From NCBI RefSeq assembly GCF_004322755.1, contig NZ_CP036401.1, forward strand, positions 558,001-622,000: DNA of 64,000 bases, given 5' to 3'. Each line of letters begins with the position of its first letter. Within the stretch, counting starts at the first letter, position 1. Shown piece after piece: positions 51,106-58,632 of the stretch. The position numbers were made by a program, and so were the translations under genes. Source of the DNA: Pseudoduganella albidiflava (GTDB lineage: Bacteria; Pseudomonadota; Gammaproteobacteria; Burkholderiales; Burkholderiaceae_D). Below the pieces are notes generated by a model. That model searched no databases. It was given only the letters and a program-made list of their open reading frames with translations, and was not told the origin of the DNA.

Positions 51106-53109
51106 CTAGGCTTGCGCCGCGGCCGGGACGGATGCCGGCAGCGTGAAGGTGAATATGGTACCGCCTCCGGGGTTGTCCCGGTGCGTCAGCGTCCCGCCAT
51201 GGAACTCGATCGCCGTGCGGCAAATGTTCAGGCCCATGCCCATGCCCTGCGCCTTGGTCGAGAAAAACGGCGAAAACAGCCGTTCGGCCACCTCTTGCGG
51301 GATGCCATGGCCATTGTCGATCACATTGACGATGACCTGGCCGGTCGCGCTGTCCTGCTGCCCTTCGATGCGCAGCACGCGCCGCTGCAAGGGCACGGCG
51401 GCCATCGCCTCGATGCCGTTGCGCGCCAGGTTCAGCAAGACCTGCTCGATCAGGATGCGGTCGGCCCGCACCTGCGGCAGGTCGGCCGGCAGCGCCACCT
51501 GGAGCGCCACGCGGTGCGGCCGGGCCTGCAATTCGATCAGGGCGCGGATACCTTCGATCATCGTCGAAATTTCCACGTCGAGCCGCTCGGTTTTCCGCTT
51601 GCGCACGAATTCGTGCACGCTGCGGATGATCTGCCCGGCGCGGCGCGCCTGCGTGCCGGCCTGTTCCAGCGCCGGTTTCAGCGTGGCCGGATCCACGCCC
51701 GGCCGCGCCAGCAGGTTCAAGGCGCCGGTGGTGTAGCTGGAAATGGCCGCCAGCGGCTGGTTCAGTTCATGCGCCAGCATCGAGGCGATCTCGCCCATCG
51801 TGGCCAGCCGGCTGGACGCCTGCAGCTTTTCCTGGTGCTCGCGGTTCAGCTCTTCGATGCGCTTGCGGTCGGTGATGTCCAGGATCGACCCCATCCAGCC
51901 GGTATGGCGGCCATCGTTGTCCACCAGCGGGGCCTCGAAGATCAGCACGGGGATGCGGGTGCCGTCCGGGCGCTGGAAGATGGTCTCGAATTGCGGGGTC
52001 ACCGTGCCCTGCAGCACGTTGTGCAGCCGGTGCTCGTATTCGGCCATCACTTCGGCCGCCCAGTAGGGCATCGGCGGCCGGCGGCCCACCAGTTCCTCTT
52101 CCGTGTAGCCGACCATCTGGCAGAACGCGGGGTTGACGTAGGTGATGGTCCCCTCCAGGTCGCGCGCGCGCAGGCCCGTGACGAGCGAATTTTCCATCGC
52201 GGTGCGAAACGCCATCTGCTGGCGCAGTGCTTCCTCGGCGGCCAGGCGCCGGGAAATGTGGCCCCACAGCGCCAGCAGGCTCCACAGCAGCGCCAGCGCC
52301 AGCACGATCACCGAGCCCACCAGCAGGTTCGGCAGCAGCTTCGGCGCGGCCTTGACGCTGTCCGTCATCAGCGTGATGGTGGCGCCCGGCAAGTCGAGCG
52401 CGCGCTTGTGGGTGTACACGCCGTGCCCCGGCCCGGCGGCGGCGCGGCGGGCCAGGATCTCGTCGTCGCGGTTCAGCAGCGTCACCTGGTTATCCTGCGC
52501 GAACCACCACGGCACCATTTCTTCCAGGATGGCGGACAGCTGGTAGGTGGCCACCAGCGTGCCCAGGTAGGTGGCGCCCCGGTACAGCGGCAAGTGGTAA
52601 TCCATCATCATCGCGCCCGGCGTGCCCGCCGCCGGATACGCCGTTTGCGGCGCCGGCTCGCTGTACACGCCGCTGCGGCCGAGCCGGGCGCGCTCGGCCG
52701 CGTCGCGCGAGGCGGCCGACAGCCGCGCCACGGGCGGCGGCGCTTCCTCGCTCGATGCGGCCACGTCGCCTTCCGGCGTGACCCACATTACGCGTTTCAG
52801 TTCCAGGCCCGTCTTCAATTCGCTGGCCATGCGGTCGTGCAGGCGCTTGACCGTGGCGCCGGCGAGGATTTCGTTGGCCACGCTTTTCAGGTCTTCCTCA
52901 TGGCGGCCGAGCTGGAAGCGGATGGTCTGCTCGACCCACAGCGTGTCGGCGATCAGCTGCTCCTGGCGCTCGTTGCTTTCCATCTGGCGCGCCTGCCACG
53001 GCAGCCAGATTAGAATGGCCAGGAACAGCAGCACCAGCACAACGGGCATCAGCCAGCGCGCGGAACTGGGGAACGGCAGGCGCGCCGCCATGGAACGAAG
53101 GGAGGTCAT
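51106..53109 (-). CDS. dctS: Sensor histidine kinase, DctS-like
   Basis: The 667-residue kinase has an N-terminal membrane helix (about 18-38), a periplasmic sensing region of Cache type (about 40-285), a second helix (about 290-312), a PAS domain (about 330-440), HisKA with the phosphorylated His at about 445 (MLAHELNQPLAAISS) and a HATPase_c domain (about 545-660, N-box NLARNGIEAM, G-box GHGIP and MGMGLNICR). Partner of the adjacent response regulator. The ATG at 53109 is used; no strong ribosome site is visible. It is divergent from dctP with about 130 bp between. Confidence 0.9.
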   Translation of the reverse strand: MTSLRSMAARLPFPSSARWLMPVVLVLLFLAILIWLPWQARQMESNERQEQLIADTLWVEQTIRFQLGRHEEDLKSVANEILAGATVKRLHDRMASELKTGLELKRVMWVTPEGDVAASSEEAPPPVARLSAASRDAAERARLGRSGVYSEPAPQTAYPAAGTPGAMMMDYHLPLYRGATYLGTLVATYQLSAILEEMVPWWFAQDNQVTLLNRDDEILARRAAAGPGHGVYTHKRALDLPGATITLMTDSVKAAPKLLPNLLVGSVIVLALALLWSLLALWGHISRRLAAEEALRQQMAFRTAMENSLVTGLRARDLEGTITYVNPAFCQMVGYTEEELVGRRPPMPYWAAEVMAEYEHRLHNVLQGTVTPQFETIFQRPDGTRIPVLIFEAPLVDNDGRHTGWMGSILDITDRKRIEELNREHQEKLQASSRLATMGEIASMLAHELNQPLAAISSYTTGALNLLARPGVDPATLKPALEQAGTQARRAGQIIRSVHEFVRKRKTERLDVEISTMIEGIRALIELQARPHRVALQVALPADLPQVRADRILIEQVLLNLARNGIEAMAAVPLQRRVLRIEGQQDSATGQVIVNVIDNGHGIPQEVAERLFSPFFSTKAQGMGMGLNICRTAIEFHGGTLTHRDNPGGGTIFTFTLPASVPAAAQA

Positions 53110-53238
53110 TGTCGGAGGGTAACCATTCTGGTCCTGCCGGGTATTGTGGTTTTCCACAGTATCCCCTTGCCGGGGGGTTATGCAGAATGTAATTGCAGGA
53201 ATAATAAATGTAACTTCCATATTTGGGGACACACACGC

Positions 53239-54228
53239 ATGAAGCTCAAGACCATCCTGGTCGCCCTTGCCGCGACCGCCTGCTTCACCAACGCCTTTGC
53301 TCAATCGCCGATCGTCATCAAGTTCAGCCACGTGGTGGCGACGGACACGCCGAAAGGCCAGGCCGCCGCCCGCTTCAAGCAGCTGGCCGAGCGCGCCACG
53401 AACGGCCGCGTGAAGGTGGAGGTCTATCCGAACAGCCAGCTGTACAAGGACAAGGAAGAACTCGAGGCCCTGCAGCTGGGCGCCGTGCAGATGCTGGCGC
53501 CGTCGCTGGCCAAGTTCGGGCCGCTGGGCGTGAAGGAATTCGAGGTGTTCGACCTGCCGTATGCGTTCCCCACCAAGCAGGCACTGTACAACGTGACCGA
53601 AGGGCCGATCGGCAAGAGCCTGCTGAAGAAACTGGAATCCAAGGGTATCACGGGCCTGGCGTACTGGGACAACGGCTTCAAGATCATGTCGGCCAACAAG
53701 CCGCTGACGTTGCCGAGCGATTTCCGCGGCCTGAAGATGCGCATCCAGTCCTCCAAGGTGCTCGATGCGCAGATGCGTTCGCTGGGCGCCAACCCCCAGG
53801 TGCTGGCCTTCTCCGAGGTCTACCAGGCCTTGCAGACAGGCGTGGTGGATGGCACCGAGAACCCGCCGTCGAACATGTACACCCAGAAGATGCACGAAGT
53901 GCAGAAGTACGCCACGGTGTCGAACCACGGCTATCTGGGCTACGCGGTAATCGTCAACAAGAAGTTCTGGGATGGCTTGCCGGCCGATATCCGCACCGCG
54001 CTCGAAGGGGCGATGCGCGAAGCCACCACGTATGAAAAGGCGATCGCCCAGCGCGACAACGACATGGCGCTGGACGCGATGAAGAAATCCGGCCGCACGC
54101 AGTTCATCACCCTCAATCAGCAGCAGCAGGAAGCCTGGAAGAAGGTGCTGCTGCCGGTACACAAGCAGATGGAAGGCCGCATCGGCGCCGACCTCGTCAA
54201 CGCGATCGCGAAGGAAAGCGCGAAGTAA
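53239..54228 (+). CDS. dctP: TRAP transporter solute-binding protein DctP
   Basis: The 329-residue periplasmic protein has a signal peptide (about 1-22, cleaved at AFAQS) and the DctP family domain, recognised by SPIVIKFSHVVATDTPKGQAA and by DLPYAFPTKQALYNV and MRIQSSKVLDAQMRSLGANP around the ligand-binding Arg (about 150). It captures C4-dicarboxylates (succinate, fumarate, malate) and hands them to DctQM. First gene of dctPQM, divergent from dctSR, which presumably controls it. Confidence 0.93.
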   Translation: MKLKTILVALAATACFTNAFAQSPIVIKFSHVVATDTPKGQAAARFKQLAERATNGRVKVEVYPNSQLYKDKEELEALQLGAVQMLAPSLAKFGPLGVKEFEVFDLPYAFPTKQALYNVTEGPIGKSLLKKLESKGITGLAYWDNGFKIMSANKPLTLPSDFRGLKMRIQSSKVLDAQMRSLGANPQVLAFSEVYQALQTGVVDGTENPPSNMYTQKMHEVQKYATVSNHGYLGYAVIVNKKFWDGLPADIRTALEGAMREATTYEKAIAQRDNDMALDAMKKSGRTQFITLNQQQQEAWKKVLLPVHKQMEGRIGADLVNAIAKESAK

Positions 54229-54306
54229 TTCGCCGTGGGGCGGCAGCATGCCGCCCCGTTGTTCCTGACGTACCGGCCTCCCGGCCGGCTCCCCCGAAAG
54301 TCACCC

Positions 54307-54864
54307 ATGAAATTCCTGGACCACCTGGAAGAGTGGCTCATCGCGTCCCTGATGGGCGCGGCCACCTTCATCATCTTCGTGGCGGTGGTGCACCGCTACC
54401 TGTCCGGCTTGCCGATTCCCTGGCTGCAGGACGAACTCATTCAGATCAATACCAGCTGGGCGCAGGAACTGTGCATCTACATGTTCGTGTGGATGGCCAA
54501 GTTCGGCGCCGCGTACGGCGTGCGCACCGGCATCCACGTCGGTGTCGACGTGGTCATCAACCGCCTCGCCACGCCGTGGCGCAACAAGTTCATCGTGTTC
54601 GGCCTGCTGGCCGGTGCGCTGTTTACCGGCATCGTCGGGGCGCTGGGCGCCTCGTTCGTATGGGATATCGGCCACACCGACCAGACTTCGCCCGACCTGG
54701 AAGTGCCGATGTGGCTGGTCTACCTGGCGGTGCCGGCCGGTTCCTGGCTGATGTGCTTCCGCTTCCTGCAGGTGATGGTGCATTTCGTGCGCACCGGCGA
54801 CCTGCCGAAACACGACCACGCCCATGTCGAAGGCCTGGATGACGAACTGGGAGCGAAGGCATGA
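54307..54864 (+). CDS. dctQ: TRAP transporter small membrane subunit DctQ
   Basis: The 185-residue four-helix membrane protein is the small subunit of the TRAP transporter, interfacing between DctP and DctM. The typical pattern TSWAQELCIYMFVWMAKFGAAYGVRTGIHVGVDV (helix 2-3 region) is present. It starts 78 bp after dctP and its stop overlaps the dctM start (ATGA), so the subunits are coupled. The start at 54307 (MKFLDHLEEWL) fits the family; an upstream frame to 54235 does not. Confidence 0.92.
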   Translation: MKFLDHLEEWLIASLMGAATFIIFVAVVHRYLSGLPIPWLQDELIQINTSWAQELCIYMFVWMAKFGAAYGVRTGIHVGVDVVINRLATPWRNKFIVFGLLAGALFTGIVGALGASFVWDIGHTDQTSPDLEVPMWLVYLAVPAGSWLMCFRFLQVMVHFVRTGDLPKHDHAHVEGLDDELGAKA

Positions 54865-56147
54865 ACGCGCTGATCATCTTTACGCTGCTGCTGGTGCTGA
54901 TGCTGACCGGCATGCCGATCTCCATCTCGCTGGGCCTGACGGTGCTCACGTTCCTGTTCACGATGACAGAAGTGCCCATCGAGGCGGTGGCGCTGAAGCT
55001 GTTTACCGGCATCGAGAAGTTCGAGATCATGGCGATCCCGTTCTTCATCCTGGCCGGCAATTTCCTCACCCACGGCGGCGTGGCGCGGCGCATGATCAAC
55101 TTCGCCACGTCGATGGTGGGGCACTGGCATGGCGGGCTGGCGCTGGCCGGCGTGCTGGCGTGCGCGCTGTTCGCGGCCGTCTCCGGCTCCAGCCCGGCCA
55201 CGGTGGTGGCGATCGGCTCGATCATCCTGCCGGCCATGGTGAAGCAGGGCTTCCCCAAGCGTTTCGGCGCCGGCGTGATCACCACGTCGGGCGCGCTGGG
55301 CATCCTGATTCCGCCGTCGATCGTGATGGTGATGTATTCGGTCACCACCAACACGTCGGTGGGCGCGCTGTTCATGGCGGGCGTAGTGCCGGGCATCATG
55401 CTGGCGTTTCTGCTGGGGTTGACGACGTGGGTACTGGCGAAGAAGCGCGGCTATCCGCGCATGCCCAAGGCCACCTGGGCCGAGCGCCTGACCGCATTCC
55501 GCAGGAGCGCATGGGGACTGCTGCTGATCGTGATCGTGATGGGTGGCATCTACTCCGGCCTGTTCACGCCCACCGAGGCGGCGGCCATGGCGGCCGTGTA
55601 CGCCTTCGTCATTGCCGTGTTCGTGTACAAGGACCTGAAGCTGCGCCAGGCCGGCAAGGTGTTGCTGGATTCGGCCTCGATGTCGGCCATGCTGCTGTAC
55701 ATCATCACGAACGCCGTGCTGTTCTCGTTCCTGATGACGAGCGAAAACATTCCGCAGGAAATGGCCGCCTGGCTGACGGCGCAAGGCCTCGGCAAGATCG
55801 CTTTCCTGCTGGTGGTGAACGTGATCCTGCTGGCGGCGGGGAATTTCATGGAGCCGTCGTCGATCGTGCTGATCATGGCGCCGATTCTGTTCCCTGTCGC
55901 GGTCGCGCTGGGTGTCGACCCGATCCATTTCGGCATCCTCATCGTCGTCAACATGGAAGTGGGGATGTGCCATCCACCGGTCGGGCTGAACCTGTACGTG
56001 GCATCCGGCATCACGAAGATGGGCATCTCGGAATTGACCGTGGCCGTGATGCCATGGCTGCTGACGATGCTGGCCTTCCTGATGGTGGTGACCTACGTGC
56101 CGGAAATTTCGCTGTGGCTGCCCCGGCTTGTGTATGGCCCGATGTAA
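54861..56147 (+). CDS. dctM: TRAP transporter large permease DctM
   Basis: The 428-residue protein has about twelve membrane helices and is the sodium-coupled permease of the dicarboxylate TRAP system. Family signatures are PFFILAGNFLTHGGVARRM, SGSSPATVVAIGSIILPAMVKQG (about 108-130) and GILIPPSIVMVMYS (about 149-162), and the C-terminal half mirrors this arrangement. It ends dctPQM. Intergenic DNA of 546 bp with low GC follows. Confidence 0.95.
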   Translation: MNALIIFTLLLVLMLTGMPISISLGLTVLTFLFTMTEVPIEAVALKLFTGIEKFEIMAIPFFILAGNFLTHGGVARRMINFATSMVGHWHGGLALAGVLACALFAAVSGSSPATVVAIGSIILPAMVKQGFPKRFGAGVITTSGALGILIPPSIVMVMYSVTTNTSVGALFMAGVVPGIMLAFLLGLTTWVLAKKRGYPRMPKATWAERLTAFRRSAWGLLLIVIVMGGIYSGLFTPTEAAAMAAVYAFVIAVFVYKDLKLRQAGKVLLDSASMSAMLLYIITNAVLFSFLMTSENIPQEMAAWLTAQGLGKIAFLLVVNVILLAAGNFMEPSSIVLIMAPILFPVAVALGVDPIHFGILIVVNMEVGMCHPPVGLNLYVASGITKMGISELTVAVMPWLLTMLAFLMVVTYVPEISLWLPRLVYGPM

Positions 56148-56299
56148 CGGCCGCTGTGACGACCGATGTGACAAGACTGTGACGCGCCTAGCAAACTTTC
56201 GAAAACATTGCCATAGTTAATTTATGCTCAAGGCAAATATTTTCTTGCTACAAAAAAACAGGAGAAATGCGCGTTTGGATCAGTTATGATCGCTCCTGT

Positions 56300-56328
56300 T
56301 TGGTGCAGCACATATCGATATGCACCAA
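56300..56328. promoter_or_regulatory. Nested inverted repeat in the low-GC region
   Basis: TTGGTGCA (56300-56307) and TGCACCAA (56321-56328) form an 8-bp outer inverted pair around the perfect 12-bp palindrome CATATCGATATG (56311-56322 region). It could be a protein-binding operator or part of an RNA fold; the two arms overlap so only one structure can form at a time. Confidence 0.45.
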
Positions 56329-56502
56329 GGTAGCAACGAATATGCGGGTTAGTGGGGAGTGGTAATAAAAACGGCATGCCGGAGACGGCGATAAATCGAG
56401 GAGACACGCGGTTCACAGTATGTTGTTGGCATCACTGCTGAAGGCGGCCAAAAGCCAGCCGCGGCGGGACCAAACAACCGGAGCCGTGCCAAAGCAATAC
56501 TT

Positions 56503-56530
56503 AAAACGCACCAGAAGGTGCGTTTTTTTT
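56503..56530 (+). terminator. Strong intrinsic terminator without an upstream gene
   Basis: AAAACGCACC and GGTGCGTTTT form a 10-bp stem with an AGAA tetraloop, followed by a run to eight T. It is oriented to stop a plus-strand transcript, but the nearest gene end is dctM, 356 bp upstream. Its A-tract would also allow termination from the right. It is the clearest sign that the low-GC region is transcribed. Confidence 0.85.
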
Positions 56531-56693
56531 CGTCCGTGCATTCATGGCGCTCACTGGTTCTCGCTGGATCTCCGTGGTGAAACGCCATGGCGAGTCCGGC
56601 AGCGATGCAGCGCGAAACGCCCCGTCCGCACGAGCTCTGGTACGCCATGCGGCGTTCGTGTAGCATGTTTGCCACAGTAGTCTGGAGTTAATT

Positions 56694-57218
56694 GTGACGC
56701 AAATACAACAAGCCGCCGACCTGTTCGCGGCCATCGTTTCCACCCCGTTCGGCGCGCTCGGCATTCGCACCGGTGGCGCCGTCGTCAGCGAGCTGGTGTA
56801 CCTGCCGGCCAGCTTCGCCGACAAGGCGCCCACCGATGCGGTTGCCGAACGCGCCGCCGCGCAGGTACGGCGCTATTGCGAGGATGCCGATTTCGTTTTC
56901 GACTTGCCGCTGGCGCAGGTCGGCAGCGCATTCCAGCGCAAGGTGTGGGATGCCATCGGGGCGATCCCGCGCGGTGAAGTGCGCACTTACGGCGAGATCG
57001 CCAAGTTCGTCGGCTCGATGCCGCGTGCCGTGGGCCAGGCGTGCGGCGCGAATTATTTTCCGCTGGTCATTCCATGCCACCGCGTGACGGGCGCGCAAGG
57101 CCTGGGCGGCTTCGCCGGCAGCGACGACCGCAACGGCTTCACGCTGGACGTCAAGCGCTGGCTGCTGGCGCACGAAGGGCACCGCGAATACGCATGGCAG
57201 CAAACGACCCTGCTCTGA
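56694..57218 (+). CDS. ogt: Methylated-DNA-[protein]-cysteine S-methyltransferase
   Basis: The 174-residue suicide repair protein removes methyl groups from O6-methylguanine, accepting them on Cys128 in the invariant PCHRV motif. The HTH DNA-binding part (GEVRTYGEIAKFVG, about 96-109) and the NPLPVVIPCHRV-like block (NYFPLVIPCHRV) are as expected. The start is GTG at 56694 behind TCTGGAGTTAATT. It overlaps the next gene by 25 bp, linking a repair and a recombinase gene in one message. The ogt symbol is a subfamily inference; ada/ogt-type distinction is not certain. Confidence 0.93.
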   Translation: MTQIQQAADLFAAIVSTPFGALGIRTGGAVVSELVYLPASFADKAPTDAVAERAAAQVRRYCEDADFVFDLPLAQVGSAFQRKVWDAIGAIPRGEVRTYGEIAKFVGSMPRAVGQACGANYFPLVIPCHRVTGAQGLGGFAGSDDRNGFTLDVKRWLLAHEGHREYAWQQTTLL

Positions 57219-58093
57219 TCGATGAATTCTGCGACACGCTGTGGCTGGAAGACGGCCTGTCGAAGAACACGCTGGATGCCTACCGGCGCGACCTGAAGCT
57301 GTTTTCCGCCTGGCTGGCGCAGGCCCGTCCCGGCACCGGCCTGCTGGCGGTGCATGCCGGCGACATCGCCGGCTATTTCGCCGCCCGGCATGGCGATACC
57401 AAGGCCAGTTCGTCGAACCGGCGGCTGTCGGTCCTGAAACGCTTTTACCAGCAGGCGCTGCGCCGCCAGCGCATCGCCGAGGATCCCTGCCTCCAGCTGG
57501 CATCGGCGAAGCAGCCGGCCCGCTTCGTCCACACGCTGTCGGAAAGCCACGTGGAAGCATTGCTGGCCGCGCCGGACGTGCGCGAGCCGCTGGGCCTGCG
57601 CGACCGCACCATGCTCGAGCTGATGTATGCGAGCGGCTTGCGGGTTTCGGAACTGGTGGCGCTGAAGGTTACCGAGCTCGGCTTGAACGAGGGCGTGGTG
57701 CGCATCACCGGCAAGGGTGCGAAGACCCGCCTGGTGCCGTTCGGCGGCGAAGCCCGGCAATGGATCGAGCGCTACCTGCGCGACGGGCGCGGCGTGATCC
57801 TGAATGGCCAGCAGGACGATGCGCTGTTCGTCACGGGCCGCGGCGGGCCGATGACGCGGCAGATGTTCTGGGTGGTCGTGAAGAAATGCGCGCGCAAGGC
57901 GGACATCACCGCGCCCCTGTCGCCCCATACGCTGCGCCATGCCTTCGCCACGCACCTGCTGAACCATGGCGCCGACCTGCGCGTGGTGCAGCTGCTGCTC
58001 GGCCATGCCGACATTTCGACCACCCAGATCTATACCCACGTGGCGCGCGAACGGCTGAAACAGCTACATGCGCTGCATCATCCGCGGGGTTGA
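57194..58093 (+). CDS. xerD: Site-specific tyrosine recombinase XerD
   Basis: The 299-residue tyrosine recombinase resolves chromosome dimers at dif together with XerC. An N-terminal SAM-like core-binding domain (about 5-95) precedes the catalytic domain with Arg149 (GLRVSEL), His244-x2-Arg247 (HTLRH), a second His (about 270, LGHADIS) and nucleophile Tyr280 (TTQIYTH). The start at 57194, MAANDPALIDEFCDTLW, lies within ogt. It is a housekeeping XerD by length and motif, not an integrase of a mobile element; no attachment sites or phage genes adjoin. Confidence 0.93.
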   Translation: MAANDPALIDEFCDTLWLEDGLSKNTLDAYRRDLKLFSAWLAQARPGTGLLAVHAGDIAGYFAARHGDTKASSSNRRLSVLKRFYQQALRRQRIAEDPCLQLASAKQPARFVHTLSESHVEALLAAPDVREPLGLRDRTMLELMYASGLRVSELVALKVTELGLNEGVVRITGKGAKTRLVPFGGEARQWIERYLRDGRGVILNGQQDDALFVTGRGGPMTRQMFWVVVKKCARKADITAPLSPHTLRHAFATHLLNHGADLRVVQLLLGHADISTTQIYTHVARERLKQLHALHHPRG

Positions 58094-58142
58094 AAAATCT
58101 GCGATGCTAATCTGTCGCATAATGTCGGCAACGGAGGCAGTC

Positions 58143-58379
58143 ATGGCAAAAACGAATTTCCAGTACGAGAAGCGGCAACGCGAGTTGGAAAAGAAGCGCA
58201 AGGCCGAGGAAAAGGCCCGGCGCAAGGAAGAGGCGAAGCACCGCCCGGCCGGCGAGCAGCAGGCCGACACGGCAGGATACGGGACGGAGGAAGACCAGGT
58301 CGAGGAAGACCAGGTCGAACCGGGCCAGGCCGGGGAAGGCCAGGCCGAGGAAGACGCGACGGTGCTCAGGCAGGGCTGA
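58143..58379 (+). CDS. Small highly charged protein
   Basis: The 78-residue protein begins MAKTNFQYEKRQRELEKKRK, a basic helical segment (about 8-35) likely to bind nucleic acid or form a coiled coil. A Glu/Gln-rich tail (about 48-72) includes short EEDQVE repeats. The start follows ACGGAGGCAGTC. It stands alone after xerD. I do not know a function for this kind of small lysine/glutamate-rich protein. The end of the gene, including its stop, is tandemly repeated 43 bp apart downstream. Confidence 0.78.
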   Translation: MAKTNFQYEKRQRELEKKRKAEEKARRKEEAKHRPAGEQQADTAGYGTEEDQVEEDQVEPGQAGEGQAEEDATVLRQG

Positions 58380-58475
58380 ACCGCGCCGCGAGGAAAACAC
58401 CACGGTGCTCAGGCAGGGCTGAACCGCGCTGCGAGGAAAACACCACGGTGCTCAGGCAGGGCTGAACCGCCCTGC
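58348..58475. repeat. 43-bp tandem repeat over the stop of the small charged protein gene
   Basis: Units starting CGGTGCTCAGGCAGGGCTGA at 58360, 58403 and 58446 are spaced 43 bp apart; the third is partial. The first carries the last codons and TGA stop of the small charged protein gene. The GAGGAA-AACACCAC flank before each unit also repeats, with GAGGAAGACGCGA inside the gene as the first version. It is the longest of three such stop-codon duplications in the window. Confidence 0.88.
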
Positions 58476-58632
58476 CGTAGCGGACATCGGAAACCGGCCA
58501 CCGCTGGCAAGGCAGGTTTGCCCGGATAGCGCTGGCGTTCCAATTTTGTATTTGGGCAACAAAATTGCCGTGCAAGCAGGCATTCTTGAGCCAGCGCAAG
58601 CGCGCGCCTGGCAGGGCGGCAAGAATGGCACG

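Larger units (their letters stand above)
56148..56693. other. 546-bp low-GC region between dctM and ogt
   Basis: From about 56180 to 56420 the DNA is strikingly A+T-rich for this genome. It contains TTGGTGCA/TGCACCAA inverted repeats around the 12-bp palindrome CATATCGATATG (56300-56328) and a short open frame of 32 codons (56267-56365) preceded by AGGAG two nt from its ATG. A strong terminator lies at 56503-56530. The layout would fit a small RNA or leader transcript, but I cannot identify one. No full-sized gene is supported. Confidence 0.5.

Noticed and set aside
53110..54249. Upstream extension of the sensor kinase frame through dctP
   Set aside because: It is antisense to dctP; the kinase N-terminus with its membrane helix begins at 53109.
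56267..56365. 32-codon gene in the low-GC region
   Set aside because: The AGGAG is only two nt from the ATG, too close for normal initiation, and the peptide has no recognisable feature; kept only as part of the candidate transcript.
57194..58093. Tyrosine recombinase as the integrase of a genomic island
   Set aside because: Length and motifs fit housekeeping XerD, no attachment-site duplication at the nearby tRNAs, and no phage or plasmid genes adjoin.
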